Assembly: GCF_002105755.1 (NCBI RefSeq)
Contig: NZ_CP020821.1
Location: 4,402,001 to 4,466,000, forward strand
Length of the DNA: 64,000 nucleotides
Source: Mycobacterium colombiense CECT 3035
GTDB taxonomy: Bacteria > Actinomycetota > Actinomycetes > Mycobacteriales > Mycobacteriaceae
Direction: 5' to 3'
Positions within the stretch are counted from its first letter, which is position 1. Every line of letters starts with the position of its first letter. The translations under genes and the position numbers were made by a program. Under the pieces are notes generated by a model, which was not told the origin of the DNA, ran no database searches, and saw only the letters and a list, made by a program, of their open reading frames with translations. Shown piece after piece: positions 8,602 to 17,171 of the stretch.

Positions 8602-9807
8602 ATGACGGTGAGTGGACCGGGCGTTACCGATTGCGTGAAATGGTTGCTGCGGGCCCGCGCCGGCGACTATGCGCTGGCGTTGAGTGTCGCCGGGGCTTCG
8701 CTACCCGTAGTCGGCAAGCACCTTGAGCCGTTGGGCGGTCTGACCGCCATGGGCGTGTGGGGCGCGCGGCACGCCCCGGAGGCGTTCTCCGCGGCGACCA
8801 AGGATTGGTTCACGCCAGGGATCAACGACGTCCGGCGCCGCGACCGGGAAAGCACCCGAGAGGTCTCCCTCGCCGCGCTGCGCGGGGTCGTTTCGGCCGC
8901 AGACCTCGAGACGGACTGGCCGGTCGCCGAGAAGACGCCGCCGATCTGGGACGGTCTGCGCCAGCGCCGCTACCTGTACCGCCGCGCCGTCCACTACGGC
9001 GACCACCCCGATCAGGTGCTCGACGTGTGGCGGCGCAAAGACCTGCCCGCGCAGCCCGCGCCGGTCCTGATCTTCCTGCCGGGCGGCGCCTGGGTGCACG
9101 GCAAGTGCATGGGCCAGGGGTCGGCGCTGATGTCCCGGCTCGCCGAGCAGGGCTGGGTGTGCCTGGCGGTCAACTACCGCGTCTCGCCGCACCACCGCTG
9201 GCCGCGCCACATCATCGACGTCAAGACCGCCATCGCGTGGGCCCGCGCCAACGTCGACAAGTTCGGCGGCGACCGCGATTTCGTTGCGATAGCGGGTTGT
9301 TCGGCCGGCGGCCACCTGTGCGCGCTGGCCGGGCTGACGCCCGACGACCCGCAGTTCCAGGCGAAGCTCCCCGAGGGCGCGGACACCTCGGTGGACGCCG
9401 TCGTCGGGATCTACGGCCGCTACGACTGGGAGGACCGCTCGACGCCGGAGCGCGAACGGTTCGTCGAGTTCCTGGAGCGGGTCGTGGTCAAGAAGTCGAT
9501 CGCCCGTCGCCCCGAGATCTTCCGCGACGCGTCCCCGATCGCGCGCGTGCACCGCAACGCGCCGCCCTTCCTGGTCATCCACGGCAGCAAGGACACCGTC
9601 ATCCCCGTCGAGCAGGCGCGCAGCTTCGTCGAGCGGCTGCGGGCGGTGTCGCATTCGATGGTCGGCTACCTCGAATTCCCCGGGGCCGGCCACGGGTATG
9701 ACCTCATCGACGGCGAGCGCGCCGGCGCCGCAGCGCACGTCGCGTCGCTGTTCCTCAACCAGATCTACCGCACCAAGACACGCGTCGGGGCAAAAGAGGT
9801 TATCTGA
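8602..9807 (+). CDS. lipC: Carboxylesterase LipC-like
   Basis: A 401-aa alpha/beta hydrolase of the BD-FAE/HSL group. The core contains FLPGGAWVHGKCMG (oxyanion), IAGCSAGGHLCALAG (nucleophile GCSAG), HGSKDTVIPVEQA (Asp) and GAGHGYDLI (His). A helical N-terminal region of about 150 residues precedes the catalytic domain. Length (LipC of M. tuberculosis is 403 aa), position before the wax-ester synthase gene and motifs support orthology with Rv0220. LipC has been described as a cell-surface esterase in M. tuberculosis. The start at ATG 8602 fits a likely leaderless transcript. The next gene begins 44 bp after the stop, probably in the same operon. Confidence 0.9.
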   Translation: MTVSGPGVTDCVKWLLRARAGDYALALSVAGASLPVVGKHLEPLGGLTAMGVWGARHAPEAFSAATKDWFTPGINDVRRRDRESTREVSLAALRGVVSAADLETDWPVAEKTPPIWDGLRQRRYLYRRAVHYGDHPDQVLDVWRRKDLPAQPAPVLIFLPGGAWVHGKCMGQGSALMSRLAEQGWVCLAVNYRVSPHHRWPRHIIDVKTAIAWARANVDKFGGDRDFVAIAGCSAGGHLCALAGLTPDDPQFQAKLPEGADTSVDAVVGIYGRYDWEDRSTPERERFVEFLERVVVKKSIARRPEIFRDASPIARVHRNAPPFLVIHGSKDTVIPVEQARSFVERLRAVSHSMVGYLEFPGAGHGYDLIDGERAGAAAHVASLFLNQIYRTKTRVGAKEVI

Positions 9808-9851
9808 ACTGCCGGCGCTGAGTATGGTCCCTCTATGGGTAAGGGGCAGCG

Positions 9852-11261
9852 GTGAAGAGGCTTAGCGGGTGGGACTCTGTACTGCTGTACAGCGAAGCGC
9901 CGAACGTGCACATGCACACCATCAAAGTGGCCGTCATCGAGCTCGACGCCGACCGCCGATCGCTGGACGTCGACTCCTTTCGTGAAGTCATCGCCGGGCG
10001 GCTGCACAAGCTCGATCCGTTCTGCTACCAGCTCGTCGAGGTGCCGCTGCAGTTTCACCACCCGATGTGGCGGGAGAACTGTGAACTCGACCTGAACTAT
10101 CACATCCGTCACTGGCGGGTGTCGCCGCCGGGCGGCCGCCGCGAACTGGACGAGGCCATCGGGCAAATCGCAAGCACGCCGCTGGATCGCAGCCGCCCGC
10201 TGTGGGAGATGTACTTCATGGACGGCTTGGCCAACAACCGGATTGCGGTCGTCGGCAAAATCCACCACGCCCTCGCCGACGGTGTTGCGTCGGCGAACCT
10301 GCTGGCCCGGGGCATGGACCTGCAACCCTGCCCGGAGGACAAGCCGTACCTTTGCGACCCGGCTCCCACCACCCGGCAGCTGATGGCGTCGGCGTTCGCC
10401 GACCACCTGCGCCACGTCGGGCGGCTGCCGCACACCATTCGCTACACCGCCCAGGGGCTGGGCCGGGTGCGCCGCAGCGCGCGCAAGTTCTCCCCGGAAC
10501 TGACGCGGCCCTTCGAACCACCGCCGACCTTCATGAACCACAAGATCACCGCGGAACGGCGGTTCGCCACCGCCACGCTGGCGCTTGCCGACGTCAAGGA
10601 GACCGGCAAGCGGCTCGGGGCCACGATCAACGACATGGTGCTGGCCATGGCGTCCGGCGCGCTGCGCACCCTGCTGTTGCGGTACGACGGCCAGGCCGTG
10701 CCGCTGCTGGCGTCGGTGCCGATGAGCTTCGACTTCTCGCCCGAACGGATCTCCGGCAATCGCTTCACCGGCGTGCTGGTGGGCCTGCCGACCGATTCCG
10801 ACGATCCGCTGGAGCGGGTGCGGTGCAGCCACGAGAACGCGATCGCCGCCAAGGAAAGCAACCAGCTGATGGGGCCGGAGCTGGTCAGCCGGTGGGCGGC
10901 CTACATGCCGCCCGCACCCACGCAGGCCTTCTTCCGCTGGGCGTCCGGGCGCGACGGGCACAACAAGATCCTCAACCTGAACATCTCCAATGTGCCCGGC
11001 CCCCGGGAACGCGGCCGGGTGGGCGGCGCGCTGGTCACCGAGATCTATTCGGTCGGCCCGCTGACCGCCGGCAGCGGCCTCAACATCACCGTGTGGAGTT
11101 ACGTCGATCAGCTCAACATCTCGGTGCTCTCCGACGGGTCGACGCTCGAGGATCCGCACGAGGTTTCCGAGGCCATGGTCGCCGACTTCATCGAAATTCG
11201 CAGGGCCGCAGGGCTTTCCGAGGAGCTGACGGTCATCGAGGCCGCGATGGCTCCGGCATGA
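9852..11261 (+). CDS. Wax ester synthase/diacylglycerol acyltransferase (WS/DGAT, Rv0221 type)
   Basis: A 469-aa acyltransferase that would join acyl-CoA to diacylglycerol or fatty alcohol to form triacylglycerol or wax ester. The catalytic HHxxxDG motif is intact at residues 138-144 (HHALADG). The C-terminal domain shows LNISNVPGPRE, typical of the DUF1298 half of these enzymes. The start is GTG 9852 with a GGGG-rich purine stretch just upstream. It follows lipC closely, as Rv0221 follows lipC in M. tuberculosis; an esterase plus a lipid synthase suggests storage-lipid turnover (inference). Confidence 0.92.
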   Translation: MKRLSGWDSVLLYSEAPNVHMHTIKVAVIELDADRRSLDVDSFREVIAGRLHKLDPFCYQLVEVPLQFHHPMWRENCELDLNYHIRHWRVSPPGGRRELDEAIGQIASTPLDRSRPLWEMYFMDGLANNRIAVVGKIHHALADGVASANLLARGMDLQPCPEDKPYLCDPAPTTRQLMASAFADHLRHVGRLPHTIRYTAQGLGRVRRSARKFSPELTRPFEPPPTFMNHKITAERRFATATLALADVKETGKRLGATINDMVLAMASGALRTLLLRYDGQAVPLLASVPMSFDFSPERISGNRFTGVLVGLPTDSDDPLERVRCSHENAIAAKESNQLMGPELVSRWAAYMPPAPTQAFFRWASGRDGHNKILNLNISNVPGPRERGRVGGALVTEIYSVGPLTAGSGLNITVWSYVDQLNISVLSDGSTLEDPHEVSEAMVADFIEIRRAAGLSEELTVIEAAMAPA

Positions 11262-11378
11262 TCGATCGGAATCACCTTCGGCGGTAAGCGGGATCTCGGG
11301 GCACGTTAACGCCATTTCCGCCGACCGTTACCATCGGTCCGATAGCGGGCACCCCCTACCGAAGGAGCTGTGCGGCAC

Positions 11379-12164
11379 GTGAGCACTGGGAACGACGACG
11401 CCAACGAACCCGAAGTTCTGGTCGAACAACGGGATCGAATCCTCATCATCACGATCAACCGGCCGAAGGCCAAGAACGCGGTCAACTCCGCGGTGGCCAA
11501 CGGCCTGGCCGCCGCCGTTGATCGGCTCGACAACGAGACCGGCCTCTCGGTGGGCATCCTCACCGGGGCGGGCGGCTCGTTCTGCGCGGGCATGGATCTC
11601 AAGGCGTTCGCCCGCGGCGAGCTGCCGATCGTCGAGGGCCGCGGCATGGGCTTCACCGAGCGTCCGCCGGTCAAGCCGCTGATCGCTGCCGTCGAGGGCT
11701 ACGCGCTGGCCGGCGGCACCGAGTTGGCGCTGGCCACCGACCTGATCGTGGCCTCGAAGGACTCGGCGTTCGGCATTCCGGAGGTCAAGCGTGGCCTGGT
11801 CGCCGGCGGCGGCGGCCTGCTGCGGCTGCCGCAACGCATCCCGTCCGCGATCGCCATGGAACTGGCGCTGACGGGTGACAACCTGAGCGCCGAGCGCGCG
11901 CACGCGCTGGGCATGGTCAACGTGCTGGCCGAACCCGGGGCGGCGCTGGACGCCGCGATCGAGCTGGCCGAAAAGATCGCGGCGAACGGGCCGCTCGCGG
12001 TGGCCGCCACCAAGCGGATCATCGTGGAGTCCCGCGGCTGGAGTCCCGAGGAGATGTTCGCCGAGCAGAACAAGCTGCTGACGCCGGTGTTCTCCTCCAA
12101 CGACGCCAAGGAAGGCGCGATCGCCTTCGCCGAGAAGCGCCCACCCAAGTGGACGGGCACCTGA
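11379..12164 (+). CDS. echA1: Enoyl-CoA hydratase EchA1-like
   Basis: A 261-aa crotonase. The oxyanion-hole segments are FCAGMDLKAF and EGYALAGGTELALATD, and a Glu sits in the active-site segment FGIPEVKRGL. The C-terminal ANGPLAVAATKRII and AFAEKRPPKWTGT pattern closely resembles M. tuberculosis EchA1 (Rv0222, 262 aa). I chose GTG 11379, 11 bases after AAGGAG; GTG 11370 is only two bases from it. The M. tuberculosis protein has been reported to be a secreted modulator of host signalling as well as a presumed hydratase. It converges with the aquaporin gene, leaving 16 bp between stops. Confidence 0.9.
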   Translation: MSTGNDDANEPEVLVEQRDRILIITINRPKAKNAVNSAVANGLAAAVDRLDNETGLSVGILTGAGGSFCAGMDLKAFARGELPIVEGRGMGFTERPPVKPLIAAVEGYALAGGTELALATDLIVASKDSAFGIPEVKRGLVAGGGGLLRLPQRIPSAIAMELALTGDNLSAERAHALGMVNVLAEPGAALDAAIELAEKIAANGPLAVAATKRIIVESRGWSPEEMFAEQNKLLTPVFSSNDAKEGAIAFAEKRPPKWTGT

Positions 12165-12180
12165 GCCTCTGCGATCGCCG

Positions 12181-13199
12181 CTAGGCGGCCCGATCCTGTT
12201 CTGCCGCTGAGCCTTCCGCGTCCGCGCTGTCCTCGGCGGTGACGGGCCCGCCACCTTCGATGCGGCATCGATGGTCGGCAGCGGGGCCAGACCCGGCTCC
12301 GGGGTGAGCAGCATCGTCGCGCGCGCGTCCAGCACGTGGCCGATGAAGAAGTCGTAGAGGAAGATCCCGATCACGGCGCCGGCCAGGGGGCCGACGATCG
12401 GGATCCACCAGTACTGCGTGGTGCCGCCGTAATCGCCGGAGAAGGCCAGCTTGCCCCAACCCATGACGTAGGTGAACGCACGCGGTCCCAGGTCGCGTGC
12501 GGGGTTGAGCGCGTAGCCCGCGTTGGTGCCGTAGGAGCATCCGATCACCGCGACGACGAAGCCGATGATCAGCGGCGCCATGTTGCCCGCCGGCGCCTGG
12601 TTGCGATGGTCGATCAGCGCGGCGATCAGGGCCACCAGGATGGCGGTGCCCACCAGCTGGTCCACCAGGGGACCCAGATAGCCGCCGTGGAAGTACTGGG
12701 CGGGGAACGTCGCGAAGATCGAGTAGGTGTCCTGCGACTCCGGTCTGCTCAGGTGGTTGGCCGCGTTGTAGTTGTCGATGGCCGGGCCGTAGACGGCGTA
12801 CACCGCCGCAGCGGCGCCGAACGCGCCGAGCAGCTGGGCGATCCAGTACGGAATGACGTTGCGCCAGTGGAACTTTCGCGCCACGGCGAAGGCCAGCGTG
12901 ACCGCCGGATTCAGGTGCGCACCGCTGATGCCGCCGGCGACGTAGGCCGCGAGCATCACCGCGAACGCCCAACCGAACACGATGATCAGCCAGTTCGCCG
13001 GGCCGAACGGCACCGTCTGCCGGCCCGACCCGGGCAGGCCGACGACGTTGAGGGCGCAGGTGCCGAGTCCGAGCAGCAGCAGGATGAAGGTGCCGAAGAA
13101 CTCGGCGAGCATGGCGCCGGGCAACCCGGCGCGCAGTCTGGTCACCGTGTCGGCGGTGACCCGGGTGTGTTCGGCAGGGCTTGTCGATGTCGATTCCAC
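12181..13199 (-). CDS. Aquaporin family protein (aquaglyceroporin-like), frame broken near the C-terminus
   Basis: A MIP-family channel with six membrane segments and two NPA half-helices: SGAHLNPAVTLAF and AGYALNPARDLGPR. Asp directly after the second NPAR is typical of glycerol-conducting members (GlpF type), so glycerol or polyol uptake is more likely than water alone. The start is ATG 13199. The initial frame has no stop until deep antisense of echA1. One extra G in the minus-strand GGG run at 12247-12249 instead restores an acidic C-terminus (PVTAEDSADAEGSAAEQDRAA, end 12181). I annotate to 12181 and treat the break as a one-base deletion or consensus error. M. tuberculosis lacks a gene here. 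Confidence 0.82.
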
Positions 13200-13433
13200 G
13201 TGCTTCCCAACTAGGTCGGCGGTCTACGCCGCCGGGCGCCTGCAACGGCGGCCCGATCGGGCTTCGAGGTGGGTTAACCCACCGCCAGCTGGGGGTAAAC
13301 CTCGCCGGCACGCTCGGGTGATGTGGCGGGCTGACGGTGCTGGGCAGCAAGATAGTTGCGTGATCTAAACTACAGTCGAGCATGACACTTTTGGCCAGCT
13401 TTGTAACGTGTTGATACCGGAGAAAGATCGAGG

Positions 13434-14960
13434 ATGAGCATTTCGCTGCTGCTCGAGATGGCCGCGTCCGGCGACGCCGAGCGCACCGCGGTGGTGTCGG
13501 GAGACCTGCGGCTGACGACGCAACAGCTCAGCGATCTCGCCGACGGCGGTGCGGGCGTCATCGCCGGATCGAACGCCAGGCACGTCGCGTATGTCGGCAC
13601 CGGCGGCGCGATGCTGCCGGTGCTGATCTTCGCCGCGGCGCGCGCCGGGGTGGCCTTCACGCCGATCAACTACCGGCTCTCCGCCGAGGGAATCCAGGCG
13701 CTGATCCAGCGGCTGCCCGAGCCGTTGGTCATCGTCGACAGCCGCTACCGCGAGGCGGTCGGCGACGTGTCGGACCGGGTGATGATCTCCGACGATTTCC
13801 TTGCGGCCGCGCGCGCCGCCGAACCGGCCACCGAAGGTCTCGCGTTTCCCGACCCGGACTCCGTCGCGATCGTGCTGTTCACCTCGGGCACCACGTCGCA
13901 GCCCAAAGCCGTCGAACTCTCGCACAACAACCTGACCAGTTACGTCACCGGGACCGTCGAATTCGGGGCGGCCTCCGGCACCGACGCCGCCCTGATCTGC
14001 GTGCCGCCCTACCACATCGCCGGGGTCAGCGCCGCGCTGTCGAATCTGTATGCCGGCCGCAAGATGGTGTACCTGCCGAATTTCGATGCGCAGGAATGGG
14101 TTCGGCTGATCAACACCGAAAACGTCACCACCGCGACGGTGGTGCCGACGATGCTGGACCGGATCATCACCGTGCTGGAGAACGGCGACGGGCCGCCCAT
14201 CGAGCTGCCGTCGCTGCGCAACCTGGCCTACGGCGGCTCCAAGGTCGGGCTGCCGCTGGTGCGCCGCGCGCTCGAGCTGCTGCCCAACGTCGGCTTCGTC
14301 AACGCCTACGGCCTGACGGAGACCAGCTCGACGATCGCGGTGCTGACGCCCGACGACCATCGCGCGGCGCTGGCGGGCGCGACCGCCGACGTCGCCCGCC
14401 GGCTGGGCTCGGTCGGCCAGGCGGTGGCGGGCATCGAGCTGCAGATCCGCGACGAGGCCGGCAACGTGCTGCCGCCGGGCGAGACCGGCGAGCTGTTCGT
14501 GCGGGGCGAGCAGGTGTCGGGCCGCTATACCGGGATCGGCTCGGTGCTCGACGAGAACGGCTGGTTCCCCACCAAGGACATCGCCATGCTCGACGACGAC
14601 GGCTATCTGTTCATCGGCGGGCGCAGTGACGACACCATCATCCGCGGCGGCGAGAACATCGCGCCCGCCGAGCTGGAAGAGGTCCTGGTCGAGCATCCCC
14701 ACGTGCGCGACGTCGCCGTGGTCGGTGTCGAGGATCCGCAGTGGGGCCAGGCGATCGTCGCGGTGGTGGTGCCGGCGGCGGGCACCGACCCCGACCCCGA
14801 CGAATTGCGGGAATTCGTCCGCAAGAGTTTGCGCGGTTCGCGCACCCCCGACGAGGTAGTGTTTCGCGACGAGCTGCCCACCACCGCCACCGGCAAGGTG
14901 CTGCGGCGGGAGATCATCCAGACCCTCACGGGATTGCGCGCCGCACCGGCCCAGCAGTAA
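13434..14960 (+). CDS. Acyl-CoA synthetase (FadD-type, AMP-binding)
   Basis: A 508-aa ANL-superfamily ligase that would activate a carboxylic acid with ATP and CoA. Motifs in order: IVLFTSGTTSQPKAVELSH (P-loop), VNAYGLTETSS (A5), WFPTKDIAMLDDDGYLFIGGR (A7), DDTIIRGGENIAPAELEE (hinge), and TATGKVLRRE with the catalytic Lys near the C-terminus. All are complete. The ATG at 13434 follows a GAGG. A 98-aa gene begins 21 bp later, probably in the same transcript. With the TetR and EchA-like genes alongside it looks like a small substrate-specific acyl-CoA degradation module; the substrate is unknown. Confidence 0.9.
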   Translation: MSISLLLEMAASGDAERTAVVSGDLRLTTQQLSDLADGGAGVIAGSNARHVAYVGTGGAMLPVLIFAAARAGVAFTPINYRLSAEGIQALIQRLPEPLVIVDSRYREAVGDVSDRVMISDDFLAAARAAEPATEGLAFPDPDSVAIVLFTSGTTSQPKAVELSHNNLTSYVTGTVEFGAASGTDAALICVPPYHIAGVSAALSNLYAGRKMVYLPNFDAQEWVRLINTENVTTATVVPTMLDRIITVLENGDGPPIELPSLRNLAYGGSKVGLPLVRRALELLPNVGFVNAYGLTETSSTIAVLTPDDHRAALAGATADVARRLGSVGQAVAGIELQIRDEAGNVLPPGETGELFVRGEQVSGRYTGIGSVLDENGWFPTKDIAMLDDDGYLFIGGRSDDTIIRGGENIAPAELEEVLVEHPHVRDVAVVGVEDPQWGQAIVAVVVPAAGTDPDPDELREFVRKSLRGSRTPDEVVFRDELPTTATGKVLRREIIQTLTGLRAAPAQQ

Positions 14961-14981
14961 GCGATCAAGGACGGAAATTCA

Positions 14982-15278
14982 ATGATCAAGAACGGAACTC
15001 GTCTCGCCAGCCAGGTCTGTGACACGCAGGTGATCGTGGTCAGGAGCGCCGACAGCCTGGACGACCTGCGCTGTGGCGGTGCGCCGATGGTGCCGGTCGG
15101 CGGCGAGCGCTCGGGTGAACTGGACCCGGCATTCTCCGACGGCACGGTCATGGGCAAGCGCTACGTCGACGACGCCGGCGCCGAGGTGCTGGTGACCAAG
15201 CCGGGCGCGGGCAGCCTGAGCATCGGGCAGACCGCCCTGCAGCTCAAAGAGGTCAAGCCGCTACCGGCCAGCGACTGA
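14982..15278 (+). CDS. Conserved small protein of unknown function (98 aa)
   Basis: A 98-aa soluble protein with two Cys residues (QVCD and DLRCGG) in its N-terminal half and a VGGERSGELDPAFSDGTVMGKRYVDDAGAEVLVTKPGAGSLS-like core, which I split here only as a description of composition: Gly/Asp/Val-rich beta-type sequence. No signal peptide or membrane segment. ATG 14982 is preceded by AAGGACGG. It directly follows the fadD-type gene and is probably co-expressed with it. Possibly a small binding or accessory protein for the ligase; I do not recognise the family. Confidence 0.75.
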   Translation: MIKNGTRLASQVCDTQVIVVRSADSLDDLRCGGAPMVPVGGERSGELDPAFSDGTVMGKRYVDDAGAEVLVTKPGAGSLSIGQTALQLKEVKPLPASD

Positions 15279-15283
15279 GCGGG

Positions 15284-15925
15284 TCACTGCGCGGCGTCCT
15301 GCTTGCCCGGGATCTTGTTCCGCGCCACGAATTCCTTTGCCTTGATCAGGAATTCGAGCTGTTCGCCCACCTGGTGTAGCGGACCCGCGTTGCGGGTGGA
15401 GCGGGAGAGCACGACGGCGCCTTCCAGCGCGGCGATCGACATCACGGCCAGCGACGCGGCGTCGGCGTCGTCGAACCCGTCGTTGACGAACGCGCGGCTG
15501 AGCGCGGTGCACCAGCGGTCCAGGATGGCGCCGGCCTCGGTGGACAGCCTGGGGCCGTCGTCGTCCGAGCAACCGATCGCCGCGGCTACCACCGGGCAGC
15601 CGGCGGTGAATCCGCCGTCGGTGAGCAGCCGCTCCCAGAAGTCGACGAACTCCTGCAGCAACACCCGGGCGCCGCGACCGGCGGCGTCGTCGATCATGGC
15701 GGTGATGGAGTCGCCGGAGTAGCGCAGCGCCTCGGTCAGGATCTGGTTGCGTCCGTCGGGAAAGTGGTAGTACACGGAGCCGCGTGGTGCGCCGCTGCGG
15801 GCGAGCACCGCGTCAATGGTGACGCCCGCCGCGCCGCGCTCGCGCATCACGTCGGCCGCGCTGGCCAGCATCTTGGTCCGGGTGCTCCCGCGTTTCGCCG
15901 GGGCTGCCTCACCGGTGGTCGGCAT
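15284..15925 (-). CDS. TetR/AcrR family transcriptional regulator
   Basis: A 213-aa repressor. The N-terminal helix-turn-helix is visible (KMLASAADVMRERGAAGVTI then LARSGAPRGSVYYHFPDGR). The C-terminal part matches the LmrA/YxaF-like type, with RLLTDGGFTAGCPVVAAA. I chose ATG 15925 because GGAGG lies seven bases upstream; the frame is open to 16078 but that part overlaps a separate small reading frame. The gene converges with the 98-aa gene (5 bp apart) and is divergent from the EchA-like gene, so it probably regulates both units through the intergenic palindrome at 16239-16258. Confidence 0.9.
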   Translation of the reverse strand: MPTTGEAAPAKRGSTRTKMLASAADVMRERGAAGVTIDAVLARSGAPRGSVYYHFPDGRNQILTEALRYSGDSITAMIDDAAGRGARVLLQEFVDFWERLLTDGGFTAGCPVVAAAIGCSDDDGPRLSTEAGAILDRWCTALSRAFVNDGFDDADAASLAVMSIAALEGAVVLSRSTRNAGPLHQVGEQLEFLIKAKEFVARNKIPGKQDAAQ

Positions 15926-15948
15926 GGGCGTACCTCCGATGGCCGGGG

Positions 15949-16080
15949 TCATGCAGCGTGCGAGTGCCGCAACGCCGGCCAGTGCATATGACGTGGGCTG
16001 AAACGGAAAGTGCGGCGCCGCAAGTCTGGCATCTCGCGGGTGAACTGATAGCCGGCGACGTTGAGCTCGATGATCCACAT
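15949..16080 (-). CDS. Small reading frame upstream of the TetR gene (43 aa)
   Basis: An ATG at 16080 with GGGAG a few bases upstream opens a 43-aa frame ending 23 bp before the TetR ATG. The peptide begins MWIIELNVAGYQFTREMPDL and continues with many Arg, His, Phe and Trp residues. Third codon positions are mostly G or C, as in real genes here. It could be a translated leader peptide or a short conserved protein. I do not recognise it. Confidence 0.45.
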   Translation of the reverse strand: MWIIELNVAGYQFTREMPDLRRRTFRFSPRHMHWPALRHSHAA

Positions 16081-16238
16081 GATGTTCTCCCGGCCTATGT
16101 ACGGCCCTTGATTATGCTATGAACCATATAAGACATCCGTAAATTAAGCAATTTCTCAGGCAAAGTGTGACGCATACCGCATAAATGGGCGCCGGATCTG
16201 GTCGGCAGCCGCAGTTACGGCCGCGTCAACCGCCGTAA

Positions 16239-16258
16239 ATTATGCTGTATTGCATAAT
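16239..16258. promoter_or_regulatory. Candidate operator: ATTATGC-N6-GCATAAT palindrome
   Basis: Perfect seven-base inverted repeat with a six-base spacer (TGTATT), 27 bp before the EchA-like ATG, inside an unusually AT-rich stretch (about 16080-16265) between divergent genes. Half-site-like TTATGC also occurs at 16111-16116. A likely binding site for the adjacent TetR protein. The rest of the 16081-16284 gap contains nothing else I can assign. Confidence 0.6.
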
Positions 16259-16284
16259 CTCTACAACTCCGCTTCACTGGGCGG

Positions 16285-17106
16285 ATGGTCAGCAACCCCG
16301 AGAACTCGCCGCCCGCCCTGCCGGGCCTGGAGACCGTGTCGCTGCAGCGCGACGGCCATGTCCTGCTCATCGGCCTGAACCGGCCGCACAAGCGCAACGC
16401 GTTCGACCGGGCGATGCTCGCCGACCTGTCGCGCGCCTACGGCCTGATGGAGTCCGATCCCTCGGTGCGGGCCGGGGTGCTCTTCGCCCACGGCGACCAC
16501 TTCACCGCCGGTCTTGACCTCCTCGACGTCGGCACCGGCATCGCCGCCGGGGAGCTCTCCTTTCCCGACGACGGCCGCGATCCCTGGCGCCTCGACGGCG
16601 CCTGGACCACGCCGCTGGTCGCCGTCGCGCACGGCTGGTGCATGACGCTGGGCATCGAGTTGCTGCTGGCCGCCGACATCCGCATCGCCGCGACCGGCAC
16701 CCGGTTCACCCAGCTGGAGGTGCAGCGCGGGATCTATCCGTTCGGCGGCGCGACGATCCGCCTGCCCAGGGCCGCCGGCTGGGGCGACGCCATGCGCTGG
16801 CTGCTCACCGGCGACGAATTCGACGCGGCCGAAGCGCACCGCATCGGGCTGGTCCAGGAGGTGGCCGAGGACGCCGCGGCGGGTCTGGCCAAGGCTCGCG
16901 ACATCGCGCACACCATTGCCGATCGCGCCGCGCCGCTGGGCGTGCGGGCGACGCTGGCTTCGGCTCACCTGGCGGTCGAGCGCGGGGACGCGGCCGCCGT
17001 CGAACGGCTGCGGCCCGCCGTCGCCGAACTTTTCGCCACCCAGGACGCCGCCGAGGGTGTGAAGTCGTTCGCCGAACGCCGGCCGGCCCGCTTCGTCGGG
17101 TGCTAG
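16285..17106 (+). CDS. Enoyl-CoA hydratase/isomerase family protein
   Basis: A 273-aa crotonase. It has the NRPHKRNAFDRAML opening, the DHFTAGLDLLDV first oxyanion segment, HGWCMTLGIELLLAADIRIA second segment and VQRGIYPFGGATIRLPRA in the active-site helix. The last region lacks the usual EN/EV acid at one position, so the exact chemistry (hydratase versus isomerase) is unclear. It is transcribed divergently from the TetR gene and is a probable target. It converges with the aldehyde dehydrogenase gene across a double palindrome. Confidence 0.87.
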   Translation: MVSNPENSPPALPGLETVSLQRDGHVLLIGLNRPHKRNAFDRAMLADLSRAYGLMESDPSVRAGVLFAHGDHFTAGLDLLDVGTGIAAGELSFPDDGRDPWRLDGAWTTPLVAVAHGWCMTLGIELLLAADIRIAATGTRFTQLEVQRGIYPFGGATIRLPRAAGWGDAMRWLLTGDEFDAAEAHRIGLVQEVAEDAAAGLAKARDIAHTIADRAAPLGVRATLASAHLAVERGDAAAVERLRPAVAELFATQDAAEGVKSFAERRPARFVGC

Positions 17107-17110
17107 CCCA

Positions 17111-17169
17111 CCGAGCGTGACGGCACAGTCACGCTCGGTCTCGAACGTGACGGCACAGTCACGTTCGAG
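17111..17169. terminator. Two consecutive GTGAC-N6-GTCAC palindromes between convergent genes
   Basis: Two perfect inverted repeats lie in the 65-bp gap: arms of 11 bp at 17111-17121/17128-17138 and of 12 bp at 17140-17151/17158-17169. Both use the same six-base spacer GGCACA. There is no T-run. The location between two stop codons suggests a bidirectional terminator or REP-like element. A related element is at 32127-32182. Confidence 0.6.
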
Positions 17170-17171
17170 CG

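Noticed and set aside
11328..12180. Aquaporin reading frame continuing antisense through echA1 (623 aa in total)
   Set aside because: The continuation has no family similarity and covers a complete, conserved gene; a one-base frame break at 12247-12249 explains it better.
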